Shown piece by piece: positions 48,787 to 59,111 of a stretch of DNA of 64,000 nucleotides. The stretch is from assembly GCF_023278565.1 (NCBI RefSeq), contig NC_064676.1:7254001-7318000 (forward strand). The letters run 5' to 3'. The notes under the pieces are model-generated. The model saw only the letters and a program-made list of their open reading frames with translations, had not been told where the DNA came from and made no database searches. Origin of the DNA: Colletotrichum lupini. Taxonomy: Eukaryota > Ascomycota > Sordariomycetes > Glomerellales > Glomerellaceae. The number at the start of each line of letters is the position of its first letter. The first letter of the stretch is position 1. A program made the position numbers and the translations under genes.

Positions 48787-50310
48787 CTAGAAAGAGAAGA
48801 ACGTCGCCGCCAACAGCGCAGCAAATCCAAGACCAAGGGAAGGCGCAAAGCCACTTGCAGCATCAGGCTTGGCCGTCGAGGTCGCGGTACCAGTGACAAT
48901 GGTGCCAGGAGTCGTCGACGTCGGCGTAGCGTCGGTCTGCTGCAGGATGTAGATCTCGCCCGTTGAATCGGAGGTCATGAACAAGCGGTTCTTGGAGTCC
49001 CAGGCGAGACCGACGGGGCGGAAGCACTGGTCGGGGCAGGTGCTGAGATCCTTGTTGTACATGATGTTCTTGAGAGCGTCGGTCGAGTCGCTCTTGGCGA
49101 CGGGCTCGCCGTTGGAGAAGTCGACTGCGGTGAGGGCGTAGCCGACGGGGTTAGGGCGGTTGACTGCGCGCTTTGTTAGCTTTCTGATGGACTTGTGACC
49201 AAGGGGGGGGGGGGGGACTCACAGCTGCCGCGGAACGACATGAATGCCTTTGACCCGTCGTTGTTGAACTTGAGGAAGACGGGGGATGAGTGAGACTGGA
49301 AGGTCAGGCGGGGAGCGACGTAGTCGTTGTGGCAGCGGGTATCGTTCATGGTCGAGTTCTGCTCCATGGAGAACTGGTCGCCGACGTTGAGAGAGCTGTT
49401 GAGCGGGATGCTAGTATCCCAGACTGCAAAGCACCGCGGGTAACCGTAGTTGCTGGCGTCGGTCTCGTTCGCAATAGTACCGAGCAGGTTGAGCTCCTCA
49501 CCGGGGTTGTTGGCGTGAATGTCGACGCCGTTGCGCGTGATATCATCAATGGAGTTGTCCATCGCCCAGACGTTACCCGTAGCCGGGTCCTCAGCAACGG
49601 CGACGGCATTGCGAATACCCCAGCCAAGAAGCTTGCCGTCCGTATTGAAGTCGAAGGGGTTGTTGCCGGACTTGCTCAGGTCAAAGGCCTTGACTTGAGC
49701 GTGGCCGCTGGTGGCATCGAGGGCATCAATGTCAAAGTTCTCGTCGACGCCGCGGGACACGACGAGCCAGTTGCTCGAGGCCTTGGACATGACCAGTGTG
49801 CGCGTGGTCTGGTCGTTGTTGGCCATGTTGTCAATGACGACGGCGGGTTCGGCGTTGACGGTGCCAGCCTTTGCGTCGTAGGCCCAGGCGAGGACTTGGG
49901 AGACGGAGGAAGCGTACAGGGTCTTGCCATCTTCTGAGAAAGCCATGCCGTGTGTGAGCTGGAGGATGACATGTTAGCACTATTACCACCTCCGGGGATT
50001 CAAGGAAGTGAAGCCTCACTTTTGTGTTGTTCACAAGTAGCTTGCTCTCGGTCAACGTCAGACATGTACCGCCATTGTCCTTGAATGTGACGCGGTGAAC
50101 ACCAACAGCGGCGTCCAGGACGAGCAGAGCACCCTCGCTGTCAACGTGAATTGTGCGAGGCTTCTTGAAGCCATTGGCGACGAGCTGTGCTTGCCAGCCA
50201 GCGGCGACCTGAGGAGCATTGTAGCTGGGGGTAATGATATCGGCGCATTGTTGCGCGAGCGCCGTGGTGGCGGCTGCTACCGCGAGCGCGGCAGTTGTCA
50301 ATCCCTTCAT
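48787..50310 (-). CDS. Secreted sorbosone/glucose dehydrogenase-like beta-propeller, probable GPI anchor
   Basis: Three exons, 50310-50020, 49958-49223 and 49163-48787 (introns 61 and 59 bp), give 467 residues. MKGLTTAALAVAAATTALAQ is a signal peptide. The body has the soluble quinoprotein (PQQ) dehydrogenase pattern: KPRTIHVDSEGALLVLD, LTHGMAFSEDGKTLYASS, GWGIRNAVAVAEDPATGNVWAMDN with NNPGEELNLLG, NYGYPRCFAVWD, and PVGLAWDSKNRLFMTSDSTGEIY. This is close to ascomycete L-sorbosone dehydrogenase-like and CAZy AA12 proteins, which oxidise sugars outside the cell. The end is Thr/Ser-rich with a hydrophobic tail (GLGFAALLAATFFSF), suggesting a GPI anchor. The second intron contains an uninterrupted run of 14 C just after its GTGAGT donor. 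Confidence 0.88.
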
Positions 50311-53300
50311 TTTGGCTGGGGTGGGGTAAAGGAGCAAATCTGGATTCAAGCAATCGCGAGAGGCTACAACGCTGTCACCTTTAAGAACTGTCGAGCGTAC
50401 ATAAATAAAATGCCCCTGATATATTCAAGGTGAGGGGAAGCTCAGTGGCAAGGTGAAGAGATCAGTTAGCCACAAAATAGCTTCGGAGCAGATTGGAACA
50501 TGTCCCGCGAGACGGGTAGCGAGGCATCTGTCGACTTTCAGGGTGGCTGTCCAAAACTCCACTTAAAAAACGAGAGAGACAAAGCTCTCTGGTTCGGGAT
50601 AAGATGCCCCTCCATCATCCCCCCTCCATCGCCTCCTTGTGCGGCGGCTCGCGAGTGGTTGACATGTACGCGAGCGGGCGATCCTCTGTGCCTCTTTGGG
50701 AGCTGCTCACCTGCTCTAGCGCAATCGGTGGACGGTACGGCGACTGGGCGGCGGAATGGGTGGGTAAGTCGACCCATGGGAGCTCTTAGGGTCTTCGTTG
50801 GATGAGGGGATCAGAAAGCCTGAGAGGGATGGCATGACTGCGATGACGGTGGACGGATGGAACGACGCCTCACATGTGTGTGTCTGGCCGTGTTGGGTCC
50901 CTCGCATTGAGCCAACGCGCCGGCGTTGCTTTTGCGGCCAGCCACTCTGCATGGCATTGCTGCTGAGTGATGCAGACGGCAGTTAATGAGGGTATCGCGA
51001 GGGTGAAGCATTGGGTCTCTGGCTACGGGCTCACTACTCAGGCCTCAAGATGCTTTGGTGTTGTGGCATGCAGTCAGGAATGTTCATAGTTGTTGCCCTG
51101 AGCATTGGACCTTGCTTGAAGACAATACATGGACTGAAGCGGAATGAGAAGTCTTCCTTGAGTATCTAACATCATGAGAGACAAGGTCCGAATCCGGCGT
51201 CGAGGCATCGCTTCCCACCCAGCGACACAGGTCTGTCTAACAAGATCTGGATTGGTGTGGCGGATTCAGTAAGGCGCGAAAAAAAAAGTTGTTCGAAAGG
51301 CGCACATTCTCTTCGTAGCGTCGCAGCGTCGCGCCATGCTATCGGACGGCTCACGTTTGATGTGGGGGAATAAGCATGCAAGACAACCTTAGCTGCGTCT
51401 GTTCAGTGGGCACAGGAGCGGGATCCACGACCCGACGGTGGCCGAAGGAGGCAGGTCGTCGGATTTCCGTCTGCTTGGAGCTGGGTCTAGGCGGATCGCG
51501 GGTGTGGTGATTCTGGCGATGAGGGGCAACCCATGTGGTGGTGGCCAAGGATCGTCGTCGAGATGTTGCGACTCGAGACTTCACCATGATGTTGAGAGGC
51601 ACTTACGGAACACAAGCATGGAGTTGCAAAGCCCAAGTCATTATCTGTATGTCTGTCGCTGATATGTCTTCACCGAGTTTGACACGATCGGGCAATACAG
51701 CGTCACGAGCGTGAAGAGAGAATGTGCGTCCACATGTCTCTCAAGGTGACGGATTCAGCTTCAGGCTAGCACCACCAGCTTGAGCTTCACCGCTGCTAGT
51801 ATGGCGTATCTGGGATGGCACATGTTGGTTCCTGAACGGCGTCTTGGCTGGACTCTGGTAGCGCCCACAGATACGGGTTGTGCTTGCTTTTGGATTCTCG
51901 CCAACGGGAATAGACCGAAGTCACGATGTTGTTAATAATCAACAAAAAGAAAGGCCGCAATGCAAGCAAGAAATCCTCCGCTCCCATAGAGTCCCCATTT
52001 CCGTAGGGCGAGTCCACTCTCCGGCCCTCTCCTCGGCGCATCTGTCGGGGCCTCGTCCTCTACGGAGTACAGATCGATCATCACATATCGTTACACTTAC
52101 CACACGGCATATCGGCTCTGTTAACCATGAATGAGTCTTGGCAAAAGTACGAGAAGAGCCAAGGCCTTGGTAGTGTCTGAACTCGTCCCTTTGCTTTGCC
52201 CTGACGCCCATTGACCAACCACCTCTCTGTGTGAGCTCACGCTTCGCAATCGCAACCATCCACCATCCTGCCATCCCACCACTTCGGACAAATATTTCTT
52301 ACACTCCATCTTCTGAGTCTTGACACAAGCAAATCAAAGCCAAGAGCGTTAAAGCGTCTGAGCTAGACCACTCCCGTGTTACACCATGCACTGCAATCAT
52401 GGTCGACTTTCGAAGACGCTGAGAATGTGCCCAGCCGATATTCTCATTTGATTTCTCTTGTCCAGTTAGACAACCTATGGTCGCGGACATGAAGTTTTTG
52501 CACCTCATAGCCCGCAGACCGCGAACATGCCTCGTCACTCTGTAAAAAGTGGAATACGAGGCTGAGTCCATATCTCGCATCCCGAGAATGGCGATAGAGG
52601 CCATTCTACGGCAACGGCACAGATAAATCAGCACCACCGCCCTCCTGTCACGCAAAGAAACCGCTTGGCGGCCATCAGACTTTGCTGCTGAGTGGTGGCT
52701 GCAGGGCAGGGCTTGCAAAGTTGCTTCCAACCCCGCACTAATCACTCTCTGATGGTGCCGGTAATAGGCTCATCGCCCATCCCATGGCCCGTATCGAGGC
52801 TGTTCCCTGTCTTCCCCGAGTCGTATCGCCCCTCTTCTCGACGAGAATCCCAAGTCCACCTTGCCTTGGCTCTAGCAGCTGTCGCTTCAGAAAGTTCAGC
52901 CCAGCCATCAAATCCCCTCCTCCCTCTGAACTTCCCTCTGAACGCGAAACGGAAGAGACACCGGCCCTACCTACACTACTGTGCAGTACAGGCGTTGCAA
53001 GTGGTGTTCGTCTGCTTTACCTGAGCTAAAACAGAGCTGTCTCCAGTTTCGCCTGTCAAACGTCAAGTTTGGGATCCTTCAAGAGGAGAACAGATGAGAC
53101 GGCGTTCGATCTTCTGAAGTCTTTAGAGATGCTAGTCACCACACCGTAAGTTTGTGATACTCAAATGTCAAGACAGACCGGCAAACTCAACAGAGGACAC
53201 TACGGCACTCCGGCACCGTGAATGGCGGCATGGCATACAGATAAAGTGAGTGCCTTTATGTTATTTACCAAACACGCAAATCCATGGCACGCCGTGAGAC

Positions 53301-54438
53301 ATGCGCCCAGAGCACGCCAACACTTGCTCGACAGGGGCGTTCCGGGTTCGAACCATTGATTCTGGAGCTTGCCGAGACAACAACGTGCTGAACTGATGGT
53401 CGACTCCGTCCAAGCTCCATCTTCCAAGACCACGGTGCCCATCTGTCTGCGCCCTTCACCCTATCACCAACCTCCTTGGCGTTCTCCGCCCATGATCAAC
53501 TGGTTGCCACGCTGCCGTGCCATGCCCGCGATTGTCTCTTGCCAAGCATGCGTTCCTCACGCCCAGCATCCTCCTCATTGGGTGCCGTATTGCCCATGAT
53601 CCAGCGCTGGACTGCTGGTCCCCTCGCCAAAATGGCCTTTAGGCTTGAGGGAGCGGGACATGCGGAGCACAAGAAGAAAGGCCATTCCACCTTGGATTTC
53701 ACCCCCTTCTCTTCTTTCCACTCGTCGCTAACTTGACTGGTCCGAGTCTTCCTCTTCCATTGAAGCCTTCAAGTTTCCTAGCGCCATCTGCTCTACTCTC
53801 CAGCCACCCAACACACACACGCACACACAAAGTGGTGCGCTACGCTAGCTCAACTGGCGCAACCAGCCCTGGACTTTGGGGACTCGGCTCGAACTCGAGA
53901 ATCGCGAACGAATACGGATACATTTGCGTGCTTACTTACTGCCGCCTGCATCCGCTACTGCTACCGCTGCTTTGCTACCAACGCCCAATGCCCCTCCATT
54001 CCATGTTCGTATGACGCGTTGCGAGACCCCAAGCCGGCAAACATCCGCTTCTTCTGGGTCCTTATTTTCTGCCCTTTCTTTCCTTGTGGATTCGCCTTGC
54101 TCAGCCGTGCCGCTTAATATTTGATACCCAGCAAGGTACGGCACGCTGAGCTGTAGAGGACCGGGACGAAGTGGTCCATCACCAGCCGATCTCTGCTTTC
54201 TCTTACGATCCATGTCGATCTGTTGTTCTTAGAGACGCAGCTCATTGCGACCTAGTTTCCCTCGAGATATCCTTCCCTCTCCTGCAACTTGAGACCTCTC
54301 ATCATATTGGAGCGAACAAAGGTGGACTCGACTCAGGAATATACGGGCGAGGATTCTTCTACCTGCACTTTCACCGACTGCGTCTGTGCTCCCCCGACAT
54401 CTGAAGCTTCGCACAGCATCGAGAGATCTTTCAACACC
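50311..54438. other. Long intergenic region, no recognisable gene
   Basis: About 4.1 kb of normal composition. Frames up to 148 codons (52299-52745 minus) have no domain, signal peptide or biased codons. A short (AC)n tract lies at about 53810-53830. The last 400 bp is the promoter and leader of the type I membrane protein gene. Confidence 0.4.
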
Positions 54439-55521
54439 ATGTTCACAAACACACAACGACTGCTGTCAGCCTTTGCGGCGACGGCTCTCTTGTTCGCAAC
54501 CTCATCATCAGCCGCGGCCGTCCAACCCCGGCAAGGTCCAGGTCCGGTCAACGACTGGATCTCCGTTGACTCAAATGGCAATGCCCGAACCATCTCACCA
54601 TCAGTCGTCACTAGCAATGGCGCACGCACAACAATCAGCCCGCCCCCATACTCATTAACAGGCTCAGTCTACACCGTCACGGCCACCACCGGTGGACTCA
54701 CAACCAGCACAGGCGTACCGCCGCCGCCGCAAGCAAGCAATATTCAGGGATTTGGAGGAGTTTTCGCCGTGTGCAACAACAGGGTCGGCCAGGATGGGCC
54801 GTTTTGTCAACCTCGACGGGGTAGCACTCTACACGTGGAGTCGACGTACTACAGTAAGCTCAAATTCATCCCGTCCCGTTCATGTCTGAATCGCGGGACG
54901 GCCTCTAGTACCTCAACCCCGATTTGCTAACGATATTCTTAAAAAGTCACTTGGGATACGACATTCTTCGCAGACCCCGCCACGCCCATTGGCATCGTCG
55001 GCTTCGATGTAGACAACGGCATCACCGACAACGCACCCGCATTCTCCGTAACAAACCTCAGCGGCGGCGATGGCTGGGTTCCCTGGACCCCCCACCTCAC
55101 CGACCTCGAAAGCAAGACCTCCAACAACATGGCCATCATCCTCATGTACAACGACCCGGACACGGGCGAAGAGAAAAACCTCACAGGTCCCGTATTCACC
55201 CTGAGAATGGCAATGGACACCGACGCACCCAACTCGAGACCGAACCTTCTGGCCATCCTATTACCCGTCATCCTCATCTCGCTCGCCATCGCCGCCTTCA
55301 TGGTATGGCTGTACATCAGGCGCCGCCGCCGTCACGCGGCCGTCGCTGCCGCGGTGGAACGCCAGAACGCGGCGCATCCCACGGGACAGCCGCGGAGCAT
55401 GCATGGGCAGAAGGGCAGCGCGGACATCCAGCTTGAGCCGACGAGTCCGCCGCCGGGTTCTATGCCGGGGAGAAATGTGTTCCAGGAGGAGGTCCGCAGA
55501 CAGGAGCGGGAGAGGGCGTAA
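54439..55521 (+). CDS. Type I membrane glycoprotein, Psg1-like
   Basis: Two exons, 54439-54853 and 54947-55521, give 329 residues. The 93-bp intron has a GTAAGC donor, a GCTAAC branch site and an AAAAAG acceptor. The N-terminus is a signal peptide (LLSAFAATALLFATSSSAAA). A Ser/Thr/Pro-rich luminal region (NDWISVDSNGNARTISPSVVTSNGARTTI) leads to a compact domain with VCNNRVGQDGPFCQPRRGSTL and TWDTTFF. One transmembrane helix follows (LLAILLPVILISLAIAAFMVWLY) with a basic RRRRR stop-transfer and a polar cytosolic tail. This layout recalls the yeast Golgi protein Psg1, which aids maturation of the plasma-membrane H+-ATPase; that link is from memory. The first ATG of the longer frame (54289) would place the signal peptide internally. 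Confidence 0.7.
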
Positions 55522-56638
55522 CGAATGAGTGATACGACATAGGCATTGGGAACGGGTAATGACAGGAACCTGGTCTGGCGGAGATCCGTTTAGACTTGAT
55601 GGAATAGGGAGGGGGTACTTCGTTCGGTAACGACTTTCCAGCGATATCCTCATCTCAAAATGAGGGCACGGGATCTATGACTATCTACATACCATGAATC
55701 AAGAGACGGATGGGATGTACCACCGCCCAACTTTGATGTTCTATCCTCAACAACAAGGCGGCGCTAATGCTATCAAATGTAGTGTGTGAGGTCTGACTAA
55801 ACAAACCCAACGTACCCAGGCGGCCATAATGCCGGGTTACCAGAGTCAACCTCTTGACTACTACCGTTGCATTCAGCGGTATACAGAGAATGGCTTTGTT
55901 GAAACCACTGCTCTGATTCAAAGGCAAATCATGACCGTTGTCCGTCTAGTACCATGTCCATTAGTCGACCAAGGTATTTCCAGCAATGAGTATCCATAGA
56001 GATCCAACATCATGGTGATCAATCTACTGCGGTGGACTGCCGGCCGCATCGGACCCGCGGGTGGCCGCGGAGATCCGTTCGCTTGGTGGAGTATCAAGGG
56101 ATCTATCACCACTCGCAACCTTCTGTTGCTCAACTCGGCTGCCACAATTTTGACTTGAGGGGGAATTTGGCCCGTCAAGTAGGAGTAACTATGAGCCAAC
56201 TGAACCATGGTCCAAACGGACAGAGTGCTAGTCACGATTGGGTATCAGCATCCATCCATGGCATGTTGCAAGGTGAGCGACTGGCAGCAAGGTTGAGCCA
56301 GTCTAGATCGGCCTCGAGCGGCCTCGAGCTTGGCCTCCAAAGATCGTTCTGCTTCATTCCGCCACACAGTGAGGTAAGGCGAAGATAGGCTTTCAATATA
56401 GACAGGTGCGTTCCAGTGACAATGGAGAAATATCGAGTTGCCCGAGCTCCACATGCAGTCGAAATCAACCGCTTCTTACAATATACACTGAGTGACTGAT
56501 TCCACGGAGACTGAGGTGCCGAGAGTAAAAGCCATAGACACTCTTTGGGTATAGTGAGTGGCATCGGCCCTTCGGGAACAGGCACGCTGACTTCTTCACG
56601 TTGTCCAGATCAAATCCATCTTCAGATCAAGTCCACTT
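55522..56638. other. Intergenic, convergent 3' flanks
   Basis: Frames under 120 codons with no recognisable content. No repeats seen. Confidence 0.4.
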
Positions 56639-58333
56639 TCATAACTTAGCGACGAACTTCTTGCCACCCTCCAAAGAACACAACCCGTTGGTCATCCGCA
56701 CTAGATCCCTCCTCAAAATCTTCCCCGTGGCGTTTCTCGGGAGCTTATCGACAATCCAGACACCGCCTCTAAGCTTCTTGTAACCGCTGACTTGCTCGTC
56801 TACTGCTTTGTGGATTCCCCTCAGAGCTCCAACAATCTCGCGCCCCTCCATTTTGTTCGTGTCGTCTTCTTTCAGCACTACCCATGCGGCAGGAACCTCC
56901 GTCAACTGGCTCTCGTCCCAGAGGGCCCCGACACCAGACTCCCTCACAAGAGGATGAGAGTTGATAGTCTGCTCGAGTTCCGTCGGACTCACCTGAAAGC
57001 CCTTGTACTTGATCAAATCCTTTGTTCGCCCAACAATCGACAGCCGTCCCTGCTCATCTATACGGCACACGTCTCCGGTATTGTACCACCCATCGACGGG
57101 GAACGCCTCCCTGTTGGCGCTCGGGTTGAATGCGTAGCCCCGCGTGATATTCGGACCCCGGAGCCATAACTCCCCAGGACCGCCCAGGGGTGCGTCTTCA
57201 GTCGTTCCTTCCTTATGAAGAGCGGCCTCTATACCGGGCAAAAGCTTCCCAGTACATCCATCGGGGACAACTTCGTCAAAACCCTGGTAGGCCACATACC
57301 CAGCCGCCTCCGTCATCCCGTACGCCTGAATGAGCCTCCAAGGCGCTCGGCTGAGTAGCCTCGAGAGTTGCGCCGGCTTCAGCAGCGCGCCGCCGATATT
57401 AATGACTTGTGCCTTGGAGAAGTCATATCGCTCCGTTACATCCGAGTTTGCCAGGCCCAGCACCACGCTCGGTACGCCTTGGAACATGGTCGCTTGTGTA
57501 GAGCCCACGAGCTTGCCAAATTCTTCGATGCTGTACTGCGGCATCGCGTGATGGAACATGCCGGTATACGGGCCGAGAAAGAGGGGAGCCGTGGTCATGG
57601 CGATGTGAGCCCAGGGTGTGAATGCGACGATTCTGCAGGCCGAGTTGAACATTTGGCGCTTGTGGTCTAGGGCGACGAGTTGCATGACGTTGGAGACGAA
57701 GTTGTAGTGCGTCAGCTCGACACCTTTTGGTTTCCCTGTTGTTCCAGATGAAAGGTGTATTGAGGCCAGTCGTTTCGAAGTGTCTGGCCAGTGTGGTATG
57801 GTGAGCTGACTTGAAGCCGTAAAGTCATCCGGAATATGTCTCGCTTGTCTGCTTTGTTCCACGATAGACAGTATTGGCGGTGGTTTCCAGAGTACTCCCT
57901 CCTGACGAAGCTCGCTCGCCGCCACATCCACAGCCTCCCGGATGACGGTCTCTAATATTGAACCATACGCAACGATGAAGTGAGGTCTTGAGACCGCGAT
58001 ACCGTGGCCAACCTCAGATGCCTTGAGAGCATGGTTAATGGGACACACAACACCGCCTGTCCAGAGGATGGCATGGAAGATCTCGAGAAACTCGACACAA
58101 TTTGGCACCACAATGACCCAGCGTGCCTGATCCGGTGGATTCAGCTTTTCCGCAAGCCCCCTTGCAATTCGGCCAGCGCGGTTCCGTAGCTCGCCGAGAG
58201 TGATGCTCCGGTTTGTCAAACTATCGGCAGCGATGACATGAGACTCGGGCATTGGGCTTGCGTTTGTGTGAAGCAATTCGGTGAGATTCAGTTCGCGAGG
58301 AATCTCGATACGTTTAGATCTGTATATTCTCAT
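56639..58333 (-). CDS. Acyl-CoA ligase (4-coumarate:CoA ligase-like), peroxisomal
   Basis: A single exon of 564 residues. All adenylate-forming enzyme motifs are present: A3 P-loop SSGTTGKPKG (195-204), A5 YGMTE (338-342), A7 GWYNTGD (415-421), A8 GRTKDLIKYKG (435-445) and A10 PRNATGK with catalytic Lys538. It ends FVAKL, a type 1 peroxisomal targeting signal (AKL). It would activate a carboxylic acid (aryl, branched or fatty) with ATP and CoA inside peroxisomes. The start at 58331-58333 gives MRIYRSKRIEIP, typical of the family. The frame stays open upstream to 58750, but that part has no family resemblance. It is divergent from the AtuA-like gene, sharing a 778-bp intergenic region. Confidence 0.93.
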   Translation of the reverse strand: MRIYRSKRIEIPRELNLTELLHTNASPMPESHVIAADSLTNRSITLGELRNRAGRIARGLAEKLNPPDQARWVIVVPNCVEFLEIFHAILWTGGVVCPINHALKASEVGHGIAVSRPHFIVAYGSILETVIREAVDVAASELRQEGVLWKPPPILSIVEQSRQARHIPDDFTASSQLTIPHWPDTSKRLASIHLSSGTTGKPKGVELTHYNFVSNVMQLVALDHKRQMFNSACRIVAFTPWAHIAMTTAPLFLGPYTGMFHHAMPQYSIEEFGKLVGSTQATMFQGVPSVVLGLANSDVTERYDFSKAQVINIGGALLKPAQLSRLLSRAPWRLIQAYGMTEAAGYVAYQGFDEVVPDGCTGKLLPGIEAALHKEGTTEDAPLGGPGELWLRGPNITRGYAFNPSANREAFPVDGWYNTGDVCRIDEQGRLSIVGRTKDLIKYKGFQVSPTELEQTINSHPLVRESGVGALWDESQLTEVPAAWVVLKEDDTNKMEGREIVGALRGIHKAVDEQVSGYKKLRGGVWIVDKLPRNATGKILRRDLVRMTNGLCSLEGGKKFVAKL

Positions 58334-59111
58334 GGTCGTGATGGTCGGTGCATTCTCTCTTTTGAGTTTTGCTCTCAAACACACTGTCGGATGAACGAGC
58401 TCTCGACAATGACATGAACAACCACAAGATCCCAGGATGAAAGGAATAGTCGCAGAGTCGTATTCTCGATCAGCGTCAGGAACAGTCGGTACGAAATAGT
58501 CCGACGATGACGGCGAGCAAAAGAGCCTCAACTTGTTTGAGCCGCTTATGCTGTTGAACTCGCGCTTACATCCCACCTTTCCTAGACAACTAGAGTTACC
58601 GCGCGGGATGAGTGAGCGGTTTCTGCGGACCTTATTCGACGATTCCCTGCGTCGAATAATGAGGCAAAAGGAGGGCGCGGAGTAGCAGGGAATAGGTTGG
58701 CTACTGAAAGGAAGATACTCCTTCAAGCGTCGCCCTAAGGCGAAATGCAATCAGCAACCCTCCACAAGGTAGAGGAGGGGGGGAGACCGAGACAATGATG
58801 TGCGGAGAAGAGAGCACCTCTGCATGAAACTTCTGAATCACCATGGTCTTGGTCGCACTCGGGGAGCATCCGCAGGCGCAACTCTGCCAAACAGACTTTC
58901 TGCGGTGATCCTTGTGGGACGCTGTAGGTGCGAGGTCAAAACGTCGAGGCGGCAGCTCGAGCGGCGCCGTCGGCACGGTTCGGTGTTTTGAAGGGCGAGA
59001 GGGTCATACGATGGCCTCAACGTCGAAACAACGTTTCTAGTGCTGGAATGATATATCCGCGGGCTCTTCGATTCAAGGTTAAGTCACACTAAATAACATT
59101 CATCCTGCCAT
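58334..59111. promoter_or_regulatory. Bidirectional promoter between the CoA ligase and the AtuA-like gene
   Basis: 778 bp separate the two divergent start codons. Sequence near 58592-58602 (TACCGCGCGG) is GC-palindromic, and AACGTTT occurs near 59029. No CCTCGG/CCGAGG hexamer is present here, in contrast to the hydratase promoter. Shared regulation is inferred from the arrangement. Confidence 0.45.

Noticed and set aside
53330..53400. GGTTCGAACC resembling a tRNA T loop
   Set aside because: Flanking bases do not form a T stem or acceptor stem; palindromic coincidence.
58334..58750. N-terminal extension of the CoA ligase frame to 703 codons
   Set aside because: The added residues are unlike any adenylate-forming enzyme, while MRIYRSKR at 58333 is a typical family start.
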